Assembly: GCA_963698735.1 (NCBI GenBank)
Contig: CAVOSA010000030.1
Location: 62,001-126,000, forward strand
DNA from: RPQJ01 sp963698735
GTDB taxonomy: Bacteria; Pseudomonadota; Gammaproteobacteria; Steroidobacterales; Steroidobacteraceae
Direction of reading: 5' to 3'
DNA length: 64,000 nt
Each line of letters starts with the position of its first letter. The stretch's first letter is position 1. A program made the translations under genes and the position numbers. Positions 41,023 through 54,180 of the stretch are shown one piece after another. A model generated the notes under the pieces. That model searched no databases. It was given only the letters and a program-made list of their open reading frames with translations, and was not told the origin of the DNA.

Positions 41023-41053
41023 ACCAGGAGTCTAGCGTGGCGACGGGGGTTAC

Positions 41054-41071
41054 GGGTCAGGGGATAGGGAT
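41054..41071 (+). repeat. Short intergenic repeat, copy 1 (GGGTCAGGGGATAGGGAT)
   Basis: 17 of 18 bases match the reverse complement of 55017-55034. Here it is also followed about 50 nt later by a partly complementary CCCTGTCCCCTGAATCC (41117-41133), giving an imperfect inverted repeat that fills most of the glgP-glgB gap. Confidence 0.55.
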
Positions 41072-41133
41072 AAGCCGACAAAGAGTGGCGATGAATTCGA
41101 TTTCAATGCCCCCTGAACCCTGTCCCCTGAATC

Positions 41134-43602
<2,469 letters not shown>

Positions 43603-43645
43603 GTCAGGACTCCGTTCGGTCGCGCAGGCGTCGAGGCCGCGTCTT

Positions 43646-43675
43646 GTTATTCGTCGGGTCGGCGGCAGGCGTCAA
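43646..43675 (-). promoter_or_regulatory. Candidate sigma-70 promoter of the glgP operon
   Basis: On the minus strand TTGACG (43675-43670), 18 nt, then AATAAC (43651-43646), about 44 nt before the glgP GTG. The -10 box matches the consensus at four of six positions. The -35 box overlaps the lipoprotein stop codon. Confidence 0.35.
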
Positions 43676-44283
43676 AGTTTCTGCAGCGTACGCTCCGCCA
43701 CGATGCGCCAGCCCTGCGCATCCCTCGCGAGCGTGAGCTCCTTCAGGTACGCGTCCTTGCCGAAGCGCTGCACGAACGTGACGGTCTTGCGATCCGGCCC
43801 GGCGTCGGCGGCCTTCAGTTCGTCGAGGCGCGGGTCGGGTGCCTGTCCGCTCGCGACCTGGGCCTTGCGCTCTTCGATGTACGCAGCCGCGCCGCCTTTC
43901 TCCGCCGTCTGGAACTGGGGCGAGTAGAACGCTGCCACCTGGTCTGGCTTGCGGTTGGACCACGCTGCCGCCCACACGTACACCGCTTCTTCGGCCGAGC
44001 CGGCCGCGACCGCCTTCTTGCCGAAGTACGGGGGTGGCTGGTCGAGACACTTCGGTGCCGGATCGAGCTGGGCAGGATCCGGCGCAGCCGGCGGAATCAC
44101 CATGCCGCCGCTCAGGCGCTCGCTGCCCGTGACCCCTTCCGGCAGCTGCAGGCGCGGTCTGTCCCGCGCCTGGAGGTACTCGGGATTGTCGCCGCAGGGG
44201 TTCTGGCTGGCGCAGCCCGAAAGCGCTGCGAACGCCAGGCCCGGCAGGATCAGCAAGCGAAGCGAGAGGCTCGAAACGGGCAT
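43672..44283 (-). CDS. Lipoprotein with C-terminal SnoaL/NTF2-like domain
   Basis: A 203-residue predicted lipoprotein. MPVSSLSLRLLILPGLAFAA leads to the lipobox LSGC at about residue 23. A proline-rich middle (PPAAPDPAQLDPAPKCLDQP) is followed by a compact C-terminal domain, AEEAVYVWAAAWSNRKPDQVAAFYS ... KTVTFVQRFGKDAYLKELTLARDAQGWRIV. This resembles the NTF2/SnoaL-like L,D-transpeptidase-associated domain; that match is from memory of the pattern AWSNKDVDAYLAFYS. The start at 44283 is set by the signal sequence. Function in the envelope is unknown. Confidence 0.7.
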   Translation of the reverse strand: MPVSSLSLRLLILPGLAFAALSGCASQNPCGDNPEYLQARDRPRLQLPEGVTGSERLSGGMVIPPAAPDPAQLDPAPKCLDQPPPYFGKKAVAAGSAEEAVYVWAAAWSNRKPDQVAAFYSPQFQTAEKGGAAAYIEERKAQVASGQAPDPRLDELKAADAGPDRKTVTFVQRFGKDAYLKELTLARDAQGWRIVAERTLQKL

Positions 44284-44329
44284 CGTTGGACCAGTTCGCG
44301 GAAGACGAAGAGCCGGCATTGTAGGCGAA

Positions 44330-45022
44330 CTAGCCGCGGCGGGAGCGCAGCACTTCGACCTGGTCCAGCTCCCACAGGTGGATCGGCGCACCGCGGCGGA
44401 CGAACATGCCGGACCCTGCATTGATGAAAGAACGCGCGAGCCGGCGGCGGTACCAGTCGGCCGGACGGATGTGCACGTTGCGGTCCGTGCGTCGCTTGTC
44501 GCAGTAGAGTTCCCAGTCCTCGAGCGTCAGGGCCCCGAAGTGCAGCACCCCCTCGCACAGCCGCGCCAGGTTACGCAGCCCGGCTGCGGCGGGCCGCGAC
44601 GGCAGGTACTGGAACACGTCGTAGCAGATCACCAGGTCGAACGTCCGCGCGGACTCGAAGGTCGCAATCGAGTCCTGGATCCAGCCGAACTTTCCGCAGA
44701 GGTACTCGCTGACCTCGAGCCCGGTGTAGCGCGCCTTTGGAAAGTGGCGCAGCAACTGGTCGCGCATCAGGCCGAGGCCGCACCCCACGTCGAGAATCGA
44801 ACGCACCTTGAGTTCGCCATGGCGCACGAAGGCCGCCACGAGGTCCGCCCGGCGGACCATTTCCGTCTTCGTGACCACGCGCGTGCGCGGGTCGACGTAA
44901 AAGCGACGGTAGAAGTCGGCATCGAACTGGCGGGCGGGAGCGGGGCGTTCTGGCACGCGCGGAGGATACGGGGAGCAAGGGGGGAGGAGGAAGGGGACAT
45001 GGACTCCCAGAGCGCGACCCAC
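44330..45022 (-). CDS. Class I SAM-dependent methyltransferase
   Basis: A methyltransferase of up to 230 residues. Motif I is ILDVGCGLGLMRDQL, with an acidic loop-II residue in YTGLEVSEYL and motif IV in FDLVICYDVFQYLP. The substrate is unknown. The N-terminus is uncertain: GTG 45022 gives the full length, but the first 30 residues are proline-rich and encoded by a purine/pyrimidine-biased tract with no ribosome site. GTG 44959, just before RPAPARQFDADFYRRFY, is a reasonable alternative. It may be co-transcribed with the lipoprotein gene 46 nt downstream. Confidence 0.82.
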   Translation of the reverse strand: MGRALGVHVPFLLPPCSPYPPRVPERPAPARQFDADFYRRFYVDPRTRVVTKTEMVRRADLVAAFVRHGELKVRSILDVGCGLGLMRDQLLRHFPKARYTGLEVSEYLCGKFGWIQDSIATFESARTFDLVICYDVFQYLPSRPAAAGLRNLARLCEGVLHFGALTLEDWELYCDKRRTDRNVHIRPADWYRRRLARSFINAGSGMFVRRGAPIHLWELDQVEVLRSRRG

Positions 45023-45027
45023 TGGCA

Positions 45028-45112
45028 GGTTACATAGAACAGTTTTTATTGATCAATATAATCTTTTTGTAGCTGTCGTTATCTTGTTATTCATTTTTAT
45101 TAATGAATTGTC
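45028..45112. promoter_or_regulatory. AT-rich promoter island upstream of hsp20-lon
   Basis: About 85 bp of strongly AT-rich DNA in an otherwise GC-rich window. It holds a perfect TATAAT (45057-45062), with TAGAAC 16 nt upstream as a poor -35, and the inverted pair ATTCATT/AATGAAT (45089-45108). A sigma-32 consensus (CTTGAA ... CCCCAT) was looked for and not found. Confidence 0.5.
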
Positions 45113-45130
45113 TCGCGGCATTCCCCGGTT

Positions 45131-45152
45131 AGGAGGCGCGAGAAACCGCGCC
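45131..45152 (+). promoter_or_regulatory. SD-overlapping hairpin in the hsp20 leader
   Basis: AGGAGG (45131-45136) runs into a 6-bp GC stem, GGCGCG (45135-45140) with CGCGCC (45147-45152), loop AGAAAC, ending at the base before an ATG at 45153. The stem covers the last two bases of the Shine-Dalgarno site. Confidence 0.45.
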
Positions 45153-45224
45153 ATGGTTGCATCGGCAGCGGGTGCCCCCACTACGTGGCACATGCGGAAA
45201 CCAGACAGGCAGGCGCGACCATGA
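45153..45224 (+). CDS. Possible leader peptide (23 aa) coupled to hsp20
   Basis: A short frame starting MVASAAGAPTTWHMRKPDRQ and ending ARP. Its TGA overlaps the hsp20 ATG (ATGA, 45221-45224), the usual sign of translational coupling. An AGGAGG lies 16 nt upstream, too far unless the intervening hairpin folds and shortens the gap. The peptide has no recognisable domain. It may exist only so that ribosomes finishing it start hsp20, whose own ribosome site is weak. It could also be a chance frame. Confidence 0.35.
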   Translation: MVASAAGAPTTWHMRKPDRQARP

Positions 45225-45637
45225 ACCGACGCGAAGTGCGCTCATGGATGTGGGCCGAGGCGGTGGACAGGCTGGACCAGGCCGACCGCCTGCAGCGGCA
45301 GTTCTTCCGGCTGGCCGCCCAGCCTGCCGACCGCCGACAGCGACCCCATTGGGAACCCCCGGTGGATGTTTACGCCGGCTCCGACCAGGTGCTGATCGAG
45401 GTGGCGTTGCCAGGGGTCCCGGCAGACCGCATGGAACTGATTCTCGGCCCGGGTGAACTCGTCATCCGGGGCGAACGGACGCTGCCGAACCGGCCCGTCG
45501 GCACGGCGCTGCAGCGTCTCGAGATTCCCTACGGGCGGTTCGAGCGCCGCCTGGCACTGGGCCCGGGTCAATGGGACCTGACGGACCAGCGCCTCGCCGA
45601 TGGCTGCCTGCAATTGCTGCTGGCCCGCCGTCGATGA
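45221..45637 (+). CDS. Small heat-shock protein, Hsp20/alpha-crystallin family
   Basis: A 138-residue ATP-independent holdase. After an N-terminal arm (REVRSWMWAEAVDRLDQADR) the alpha-crystallin domain starts near residue 45: PPVDVYAGSDQVLIEVALPG, then VPADRMELILGPGELVIRGER and IPYGRFERRLALG. The usual C-terminal IxI anchor is not obvious (ends LQLLLARRR), so oligomer assembly may differ. The start at 45221 gives a normal length. It is followed 20 nt later by lon, a sensible pairing of holding and degrading unfolded protein. An unusual AT-rich, structured leader precedes it. Confidence 0.88.
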   Translation: MNRREVRSWMWAEAVDRLDQADRLQRQFFRLAAQPADRRQRPHWEPPVDVYAGSDQVLIEVALPGVPADRMELILGPGELVIRGERTLPNRPVGTALQRLEIPYGRFERRLALGPGQWDLTDQRLADGCLQLLLARRR

Positions 45638-45657
45638 CCCCACCGACAGGTAACGAC

Positions 45658-48069
<2,412 letters not shown>

Positions 48070-48071
48070 TC

Positions 48072-48121
48072 TCACCTCTCCCGCTTTTTCCGGGAGAGGT
48101 CGGACGAAGTCCGGGTGAGGG
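48072..48121 (-). repeat. Two-hairpin intergenic repeat, copy A
   Basis: Read on the minus strand: CCCTCACCCGG, a CGGAC-TTC-GTCCG hairpin, then ACCTCTCCCG-GAAAAAG-CGGGAGAGGT and GA, 50 nt in all. The same architecture recurs at 54920-54968. It begins 3 nt after the lon stop and may protect or terminate the lon transcript. Confidence 0.75.
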
Positions 48122-48394
48122 TCTTAGACGTCCGCACGCGGCGTCGTCCTGCCGAGATCGGAAAGGAAGACATGATCCCGTCAGGACGATGCCGGATCGG
48201 CGCTCTGACGTCACGCGCCTGGGCGACCTTGCGCAGCAGCGGAAAGGCGCGATTTCACATGCCTCTCGCTCGCGTGTTCGATCCGGCGCCTTTCCCAGGA
48301 GCTGCGTGTCGACCGGTCGAAGCTCGTGCTGTCATGCCCCGGATCAGACGTCTGCACCCTCACGTATGCCTGGTCCCGCATGGCAGAAGAAGTA
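48122..48394. other. Intergenic stretch between lon and the MATE gene
   Basis: Convergent gap. Beyond the repeat at its left edge I see no conserved reading frame, RNA gene or clear terminator in these 273 bp. Confidence 0.6.
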
Positions 48395-49855
48395 TCAGAT
48401 TCGCATTCGCTGCCAGCGCCTCGACCGCCACCGCAGGAACAACGCGCTGCCCAGCAGCACCACGTACACCAGCATCGCCGCCCAGCCGCCGGCTGCGCCG
48501 AGCCCGAACTGCGGCAGGAAGTCGATCCACCCGGCTCCGGGCGCAAACGACAGGGAGTGCGCGAGCGGCACGAACACGCCCCACGCGAACACGAAGAACA
48601 GGACCGCCGGCACCTTGACGTCGCCCGCGCCGCGCAGGGAAAACCCGCTGCCAAGGTTGAGCGCGTCGAAGATCTGGTAACCGGCCGCGATCCACAGCAG
48701 CACGACGCCGATGCGGACGACGTCCGCGGTCAGCGGATCCGAGGCGTTCATGAAAGTGGGCAGCAACCATGGCCCAAGCAGCGCGACCAGCACGCCGAGC
48801 GTGCCCATGAACGCCATGGTCAGCACGATGATGGCGTTGCCGAGGCGCCGCGCCCAGTCGCGGTCGCCCGCGCCGATCGACTGTCCCACCAGCGTCGTGC
48901 CGGCAAGCGCGATGCCGATGCCCGGCATGTACGACATCGACGTCAGCATCATGACGATCTGCGTCGCGGCCCCGTCGGCCGCGCCAAGCCGCACCTGCAT
49001 GAGCTGGAACAGCGCCATGCCGAACAGGTCGGCTGCGTACATCGCGCCCATCGGCAGGCCGAGTCGATACTGGCGCGCGAGACTGCTCAGGTCGGGCCGC
49101 CAGGTCAGGTGCGACTTGTACTTCGCACGCAGCTCGTCGCCGAGGAAAACATGGAGCGCATAGACGAGTCCGCACAGCATGCTGACGTTGGTGGCCCACG
49201 CCGAGCCTGCAATGCCGCCGTCGAGCTTGAAGATGAACAGCCAGTTGAGCAGCGCGTTCACGACCGCGACGAGGCCCGTCGTCATCACGGCGATGCGCGG
49301 CCGCGAGATGCCGTTGAAGAACCCAAGCAGCGCCCAGAGCCCGACGCCGAGCGGCGCGCCGAGCATGCGCGGCTGCCAGAACGCCATGGCCTGCTCCGAA
49401 ACAGCGGTTGCCAGGCCGAACGGCGCGAACAACAACGGCCCCGACCAGGCGAGCAAGGCGAAGAACGGCAGCGTGAGCGCGCTCGCGGTCAGCGCCACCC
49501 AGGTCGCATGACTTGCGCGTGTGTAGCGGCGCCCGCCCTCCGCCTGCGCCACGAACGTCTGCACCGCCAGGCCGACGCCACCGACCAGCATCAGGAACAG
49601 CAGCACCACCCAGTACACCGCGGCCATTCCGGCCATGGCGGTGGTCGAGACATGTCCGACGAACCAGGTGTCGGTGAGGCTGATGACCGCCTGCAGGCTG
49701 CTGTTCAGCATCAGAGGCAGCGCCAGCATCGCCACCGCGCGATAGTCGATGACGGTGCGCCCTGTTGCGGGATCGCGCTTCTGCGCCGGCAACGGCGGGC
49801 TCGCCGGCGACGAGACGGTGCCCGTCCCGGTCGGCGGCGAGGCAGCGTTGGTCAT
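48395..49855 (-). CDS. MATE-family efflux transporter
   Basis: A 486-residue multidrug and toxin extrusion-type antiporter with about 12 helices in two six-helix halves. RAVAMLALPLMLNSSLQAVI, SLTDTWFVGHVSTTAMAGMA and the second-half VGQSIGAGDRDWARR match the duplicated family motifs. The N-terminal 30 residues are a low-complexity Pro/Ser/Thr stretch. It exchanges cationic compounds for Na+ or H+; the compound is unknown. The DedA gene lies 13 nt upstream on the same strand, so the two may form a unit. Confidence 0.92.
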   Translation of the reverse strand: MTNAASPPTGTGTVSSPASPPLPAQKRDPATGRTVIDYRAVAMLALPLMLNSSLQAVISLTDTWFVGHVSTTAMAGMAAVYWVVLLFLMLVGGVGLAVQTFVAQAEGGRRYTRASHATWVALTASALTLPFFALLAWSGPLLFAPFGLATAVSEQAMAFWQPRMLGAPLGVGLWALLGFFNGISRPRIAVMTTGLVAVVNALLNWLFIFKLDGGIAGSAWATNVSMLCGLVYALHVFLGDELRAKYKSHLTWRPDLSSLARQYRLGLPMGAMYAADLFGMALFQLMQVRLGAADGAATQIVMMLTSMSYMPGIGIALAGTTLVGQSIGAGDRDWARRLGNAIIVLTMAFMGTLGVLVALLGPWLLPTFMNASDPLTADVVRIGVVLLWIAAGYQIFDALNLGSGFSLRGAGDVKVPAVLFFVFAWGVFVPLAHSLSFAPGAGWIDFLPQFGLGAAGGWAAMLVYVVLLGSALFLRWRSRRWQRMRI

Positions 49856-49868
49856 GGCTGCTGGCGGA

Positions 49869-50486
49869 TCACCGGCGCATCTGCCGGTGCACGAAGAAAT
49901 AGTAGAGCGCGCCGAGGAACAACATCAGGCCGCCCACCCAGAGCGTGATCCGGTGCAGGTTGCCCTGCAAGAGCTGCTCGTCCTGACCGGCCGTGACGCC
50001 GACCCAGCACAGCACCGCGCACCAGAGGCCGGAGCCCAGGATCGTCGCGAGCGAATACCACCAGTAGTTCATGCGCACGACGCCGGCGGGAATGCCGATC
50101 AGGTGACGGATGACGGGCAGTAACCGCGAGATGAAGACGCCGACCATGCCGTAGTGCGACGACCACACCTCGGCCCGCTGGATCTTCTCCGGCGTGATCA
50201 TCACGTAGCGGCCGTATTTCATCAGCAGCGGGCGGCCGAGCAGGTACGACGCCCAGTACATCACGCTCGCCCCGACCCACGAACCGACGGTGCCCGCGAT
50301 CACGATGCCGGTCAGCGTGAAGGTGCCCTTGGAGTGCGCGAGATACGCGGCCGGCGGAATCACGAACTCGCTCGGCACCGGCAGGATGGAGCTTTCCATT
50401 GCCATCAGCAGCCCGATCAGCAGATAGCCCCCCTGGTCGAGGGCGGCCAGGTACCACTGGATCAGTGACGCGAGCATCTCGTGCAT
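49869..50486 (-). CDS. DedA-family membrane protein
   Basis: A 205-residue inner-membrane protein of the VTT/DedA family, proposed flippases of undecaprenyl phosphate or phosphatidylethanolamine. Motifs: LLMAMESSILPVPSEFVIPP, GTVGSWVGASVMYWASYLLG, and FISRLLPVIRHLIGIPAGVVRMN, which carries the conserved Arg and Pro of the re-entrant loop. About four to five helices. ATG 50486 is chosen because longer versions add a polar N-terminus; no strong ribosome site is present. It is divergent from the MscS gene and upstream of MATE. Confidence 0.9.
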   Translation of the reverse strand: MHEMLASLIQWYLAALDQGGYLLIGLLMAMESSILPVPSEFVIPPAAYLAHSKGTFTLTGIVIAGTVGSWVGASVMYWASYLLGRPLLMKYGRYVMITPEKIQRAEVWSSHYGMVGVFISRLLPVIRHLIGIPAGVVRMNYWWYSLATILGSGLWCAVLCWVGVTAGQDEQLLQGNLHRITLWVGGLMLFLGALYYFFVHRQMRR

Positions 50487-50646
50487 CTGGATTACTTCTG
50501 CGGGTTGGACTGGCCGTGGCCCGATGGCCAGTGCCGGTGGGAGGTGCATTTTGCCAGAGCCGGACCATCGTCAGGCGACCGTCCCGGTAGGACGGCGCCA
50601 GCACAGGTGCGACAATGCCGCTCGTCCCGTCTGCCGGAAACCTCGA

Positions 50647-53175
50647 ATGACGACGCTGGATCGCCTGCTGCGTTCGCATCTCTCCACTCGCGCCGCCGGC
50701 GCGTTGCTCGGCTTGCTGCTTGCCAGCAGCGCGCCCGCCAACGCCCAGGCGGGACTGCTGGCCGGCGCAACCAAGCCCGCAGCACCCACCGCAGACGCGC
50801 CGAAGTCGACCGCGCCGGAACCGGTCGCCGCCGGCGACATCCCGGCGCGCGCGGACGTCGACGAGCGCTTCACCCAGGACGTCATCCTGCGGACCAAGGG
50901 CAAGGACCCGAGCAAGAAGCTCGGCGCGGAACTCGACGCACTTACCGCAGGGATCGTCAAGCTGTCGAAGGCCTTCGAGAACGAGGACCTGAAGCAGCTC
51001 TCCGCCATCCGGCTCGAAAGTCTCGACAACCACTGGAAGTTCTACCAGCGCGAACTCGATGACTGGCGAGCCGAACTCGACGGCACGACGAGTTCATACA
51101 CGGAGGATGCAGCGGAGCTCGCCAGGCGGCGCGGCGCCTGGGAGGCGACGCGTGATGCGATGATTGCGGGCGGCGTCACACCGGCGCTGGCCGATCGCGT
51201 CAACGTGATCATCGGGCAGTTCACGCTCGCCGAGCAGGCGCTGTCGCAACCGCTCGACGAACAGCTGAAGCTGCGCCGGCGCGCCAACACCGTGCAGTCC
51301 AGCATCGACGCGGGCAGGAAAGGCGTCGACGCTGCGATCGTCTATTACGATCGCCGGCTTGGAATGACCGATGCGGCGCCCGTCTGGAAAGCGTGGGGCG
51401 ACACCGGGTTCACCACTTCCGAGCTGGAGGGCACGGCATCCGGCCTGCGCCTCGAGACGGCGTTTGTCGAAGAGTGGGGCGCCGCCAACCAGTCGCGCGT
51501 GCGTGCATACAAGTTCGGGGCGCTGGCCTTGCTGCCGATCCTGGTCTGGCTGAGCTGGCGCAGCCGCAAGACGGTGGCAACGGAGCCCACCATGCAGGCG
51601 GCCCAGAAGGTGCTCCAGCGTCCAGTCTCGGCGTGGCTGCTGCTCGTCCTGATCGGGGTGCTGTTCTTTTTCCCGGACGCACCCCTGGTGTTGCACCAGA
51701 TAGCGCTGCTGCTGGCGCTGGTTCCGGTGCTGCGCCTGCTGCCGCAGCGGGTGTTCGAGGTGCTTGGTCGCTGGCCGGTCGTGGGCACCATCCTGTACCT
51801 GATGTACCGATTGAGCATCCTGCTGCTCGGCCAGCCACTGTACTACCGTCTCTATACGCTCGGGATCGCGCTGGTCACGGCCGCGGTGCTGGTCTGGCTG
51901 CTCGTCTCGTCGAAGAGCCGGCACGAGCGGTCCGGTACCCCGGCACCCCACGGCATTGTGCGTGCAGCCGCGTGGTTCGCGGTGGCAGCCCTGCTCACGG
52001 CGATCATCGCGAATGTCGTCGGCAACGTGTCGCTTGCCGAGATGCTGACGGGCGCGGTGCTCGACAGCGCGTACGTGGGCCTCGCCCTGTATGCCGGCGC
52101 GAACGTGGTGTCCTCGATCCTCAGCCTGCTGCTGGCGCGGCGCGAGATGACGCGCTTCAGCGTGATCACGCAGCACGCCGGGCCGCTGCTGGCAAGCCTG
52201 AACAAACTCGTGATGTACGCGGCGCTGGTGGCGTGGATCGTCGTCATGCTCAACGAGTTCCGCATCGCACGGCCGATCTTCGGTGCCGCCAAGGCGATCC
52301 TCACCCACCCGCTCGAGATCGGGCAGATCTCGGTGACGCTCGGCAGCATCCTGCTGTTCTTTGTCTCGATCTACGTCGCATTCTGGGTCGCGCGCACGGT
52401 GCGGGTCATCCTGCGCGATGAGGTATTGCCGAAGATGGAACTGCCGCGCGGCGTCGGCAACAGCGTCTCGACGCTGAGCTACTACGGCCTGGTGCTGGTC
52501 GGCCTGATGGTGGCGCTCGCAGCCGCGGGATTCGAGACTTCGCAGTTCGCGCTCGTCTTTGGCGCGCTCGGCATCGGCATCGGCTTAGGCCTGCAGAACG
52601 TCGTCAACAACTTCGTCTCGGGCCTGATCCTGATGTTCGAGCGCCCGATCCAGCCGGGTGACGTGGTCGAAGTGTCGGGCACGTCGGGCACGGTGCGCGC
52701 GATCGGCATGCGGGCTACGACGCTGACCACGTTCGAGGGAGCCGACGTCGTCGTGCCCAACGGCACGCTGCTATCCGAGAAGCTGATCAACTGGACGCTG
52801 AGTGACATGAACCGTCGCATCGACGTGGAAGTCGGCGTGGCCTATGGCTCCGACCCGCGCCGCGTGCTGACCCTCCTGCGCGAGGTGGCGCAGGGCACAC
52901 CCGGCATTTCGCCCGCGCCGGTGCCGGCAATCGTCTTCAAGGGCTTCGGCACCAGCTCGCTCGATTTCGGGATCCGGGCGTGGACCGACAACTTCGGCGA
53001 CTGGGTGACCATTCGCACGGAGATGACGGCACGCGTGTACGAAGCGCTGGCGAAGGAAGGCATCGAGATACCGTACCCGCAGCACGACATCCACGTCCGC
53101 AGCGTGCCGCCGGAGTTCGGTCAGCAGCTCACCGGCGCGCTCCCGCCGCAACCGCGCGGGCCGCGACCGGCGTAA
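50647..53175 (+). CDS. MscS-family mechanosensitive channel with DUF3772 N-domain
   Basis: An 842-residue channel of the large YjeP/MscK-like kind. A signal peptide (residues about 15-35) precedes a long alpha-helical periplasmic domain (DUF3772, about 70-230) and then around ten membrane helices. The MscS pore and beta domain follow (ALGIGIGLGLQNVVNNFVSG, ERPIQPGDVVEVSGTSGTVRAIGMRAT, VVPNGTLLSEKLINWTLSD). The Gly/Ala-rich pore helix and the PNG motif are complete. It opens under membrane tension to release solutes after osmotic downshock. The start is set by the signal peptide. Its stop overlaps the next ATG (TAATG). Confidence 0.93.
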   Translation: MTTLDRLLRSHLSTRAAGALLGLLLASSAPANAQAGLLAGATKPAAPTADAPKSTAPEPVAAGDIPARADVDERFTQDVILRTKGKDPSKKLGAELDALTAGIVKLSKAFENEDLKQLSAIRLESLDNHWKFYQRELDDWRAELDGTTSSYTEDAAELARRRGAWEATRDAMIAGGVTPALADRVNVIIGQFTLAEQALSQPLDEQLKLRRRANTVQSSIDAGRKGVDAAIVYYDRRLGMTDAAPVWKAWGDTGFTTSELEGTASGLRLETAFVEEWGAANQSRVRAYKFGALALLPILVWLSWRSRKTVATEPTMQAAQKVLQRPVSAWLLLVLIGVLFFFPDAPLVLHQIALLLALVPVLRLLPQRVFEVLGRWPVVGTILYLMYRLSILLLGQPLYYRLYTLGIALVTAAVLVWLLVSSKSRHERSGTPAPHGIVRAAAWFAVAALLTAIIANVVGNVSLAEMLTGAVLDSAYVGLALYAGANVVSSILSLLLARREMTRFSVITQHAGPLLASLNKLVMYAALVAWIVVMLNEFRIARPIFGAAKAILTHPLEIGQISVTLGSILLFFVSIYVAFWVARTVRVILRDEVLPKMELPRGVGNSVSTLSYYGLVLVGLMVALAAAGFETSQFALVFGALGIGIGLGLQNVVNNFVSGLILMFERPIQPGDVVEVSGTSGTVRAIGMRATTLTTFEGADVVVPNGTLLSEKLINWTLSDMNRRIDVEVGVAYGSDPRRVLTLLREVAQGTPGISPAPVPAIVFKGFGTSSLDFGIRAWTDNFGDWVTIRTEMTARVYEALAKEGIEIPYPQHDIHVRSVPPEFGQQLTGALPPQPRGPRPA

Positions 53176-53843
53176 TGCTGATCGAGGCCGGGCTGTTGAA
53201 CGGCGGCGCCAGCATTGTCGCTTCGGCGCTCGGCGGCCTGGCGCTTGCGATCGCGCTCTACAGTGCGCCGTGGAGTGTCTGGCTCGGTGATCGCGAGCGG
53301 CAGTGGGTATGGTTCGGCTCGATGGCGCTGCTGGTCGTCGTCTGGTCGATGAAAGCAGGCATCACGCCAGGGCTGTCGGTGCGCTTCCTGCTGGTCACGG
53401 CGCTCACGCTGATGCACGGGTGGCAGCTTGCCATCGTGGCCGGCGCGCTCGTGCTGGCCGTGCTCTCGTTCGTGGGTGTTGCCGACTGGAGCCTGTACGG
53501 CGCCAACCTGCTCTGCATGGCCGCCGTGCCGGCGCTGTTCACGGCCTGGTTCCACGAACTGGTGCATGCGCGCCTGCCGCACAACTACTTCATCTACTTC
53601 TTCGTCACGACCTTCCTGGGCGCGGCGCTCGCCTTCAACCTTGCAGGCCTGGTGCGCGTGGCGCTGATGGCGGCCAGCGGAACGCTCGATGCCTTGCACG
53701 CGGGGCCGGAGTATTTCGCGATCCTGCCGTTCATGAGTTTCGGCGAAGCCGTCGTCAACGGCACGATCATCGGCATGGCGGTGGTCTATCGCCCCCGCTG
53801 GGTCATGAGCTTCGACGACCGGCTGTACCTCCGTCGCCAATGA
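53175..53843 (+). CDS. CbiM-like energy-coupling-factor-type membrane protein (COG3235)
   Basis: A 222-residue membrane protein with six or more helices. WFGSMALLVVVWSMKAGITPGLSVRFL and FHELVHARLPHNYFIYFFVTTFLGAALAF are the conserved core of COG3235, a CbiM-related family often annotated as an ECF-type permease for metal uptake. The His residues at HELVHARLPHN could bind metal. No ATPase or other ECF component is nearby, so transport as a standard ECF system is doubtful. Its ATG overlaps the MscS stop by one base, implying coupled translation. Confidence 0.75.
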   Translation: MLIEAGLLNGGASIVASALGGLALAIALYSAPWSVWLGDRERQWVWFGSMALLVVVWSMKAGITPGLSVRFLLVTALTLMHGWQLAIVAGALVLAVLSFVGVADWSLYGANLLCMAAVPALFTAWFHELVHARLPHNYFIYFFVTTFLGAALAFNLAGLVRVALMAASGTLDALHAGPEYFAILPFMSFGEAVVNGTIIGMAVVYRPRWVMSFDDRLYLRRQ

Positions 53844-53913
53844 CCACGGTCACAACCCCGGGGCCGGTGCGCTAGAATTCCGGCAGCAAGTTCGTCTGAC
53901 CAGCCCAATCGCC

Positions 53914-54180
53914 ATGCCCACCTACGATTACCACTGTCCCGCCAACGGTCGCGTCGTCGAAGTCAGCCATAAGATGGCCGAGCAGGTTTCGACCTGGGGC
54001 GAACTCTGCCGCAGAGCCGGTATTCCGCTCGAAGGCACGTCGGGCAAGGCGAAAGTCGAAAAACTCATCGGCGCCAGCGGCGTCGTGCACGCCGGTTCGC
54101 TCGGTAGCGGGTACGAACGGCCGTGCGACACCGGGCCGTGTGGCGGCGGCGGTTGCGGCGGGGGCGGCTGCGCGTTCTAG
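53914..54180 (+). CDS. FmdB-like zinc-ribbon protein with Gly-Cys tail
   Basis: An 88-residue protein. MPTYDYHCPANGRVVEVSH is the FmdB-type opening (MPxYxYxC), but the usual second ribbon knuckle is missing: only C8 and C32 remain in the N-terminal half. The tail carries C71, C76, C81 and C86 in PCDTGPCGGGGCGGGGCAF, evenly spaced by four residues. Similar proteins with Gly-Cys tails exist in other proteobacteria from memory. Probably a small metal-binding protein, role unknown. No ribosome site is evident before the ATG. Its TAG overlaps the opposing pirin TAG on CTAG. Confidence 0.75.
   Translation: MPTYDYHCPANGRVVEVSHKMAEQVSTWGELCRRAGIPLEGTSGKAKVEKLIGASGVVHAGSLGSGYERPCDTGPCGGGGCGGGGCAF

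Noticed and set aside
44966..45000. G-quadruplex-like purine tract
   Set aside because: G-runs are uneven and the tract overlaps the uncertain start of the methyltransferase; too weak to claim as a structure.
45028..45130. Sigma-32 heat-shock promoter before hsp20-lon
   Set aside because: No CTTGAA-like -35 with CCCCAT-like -10 at the proper spacing could be found.
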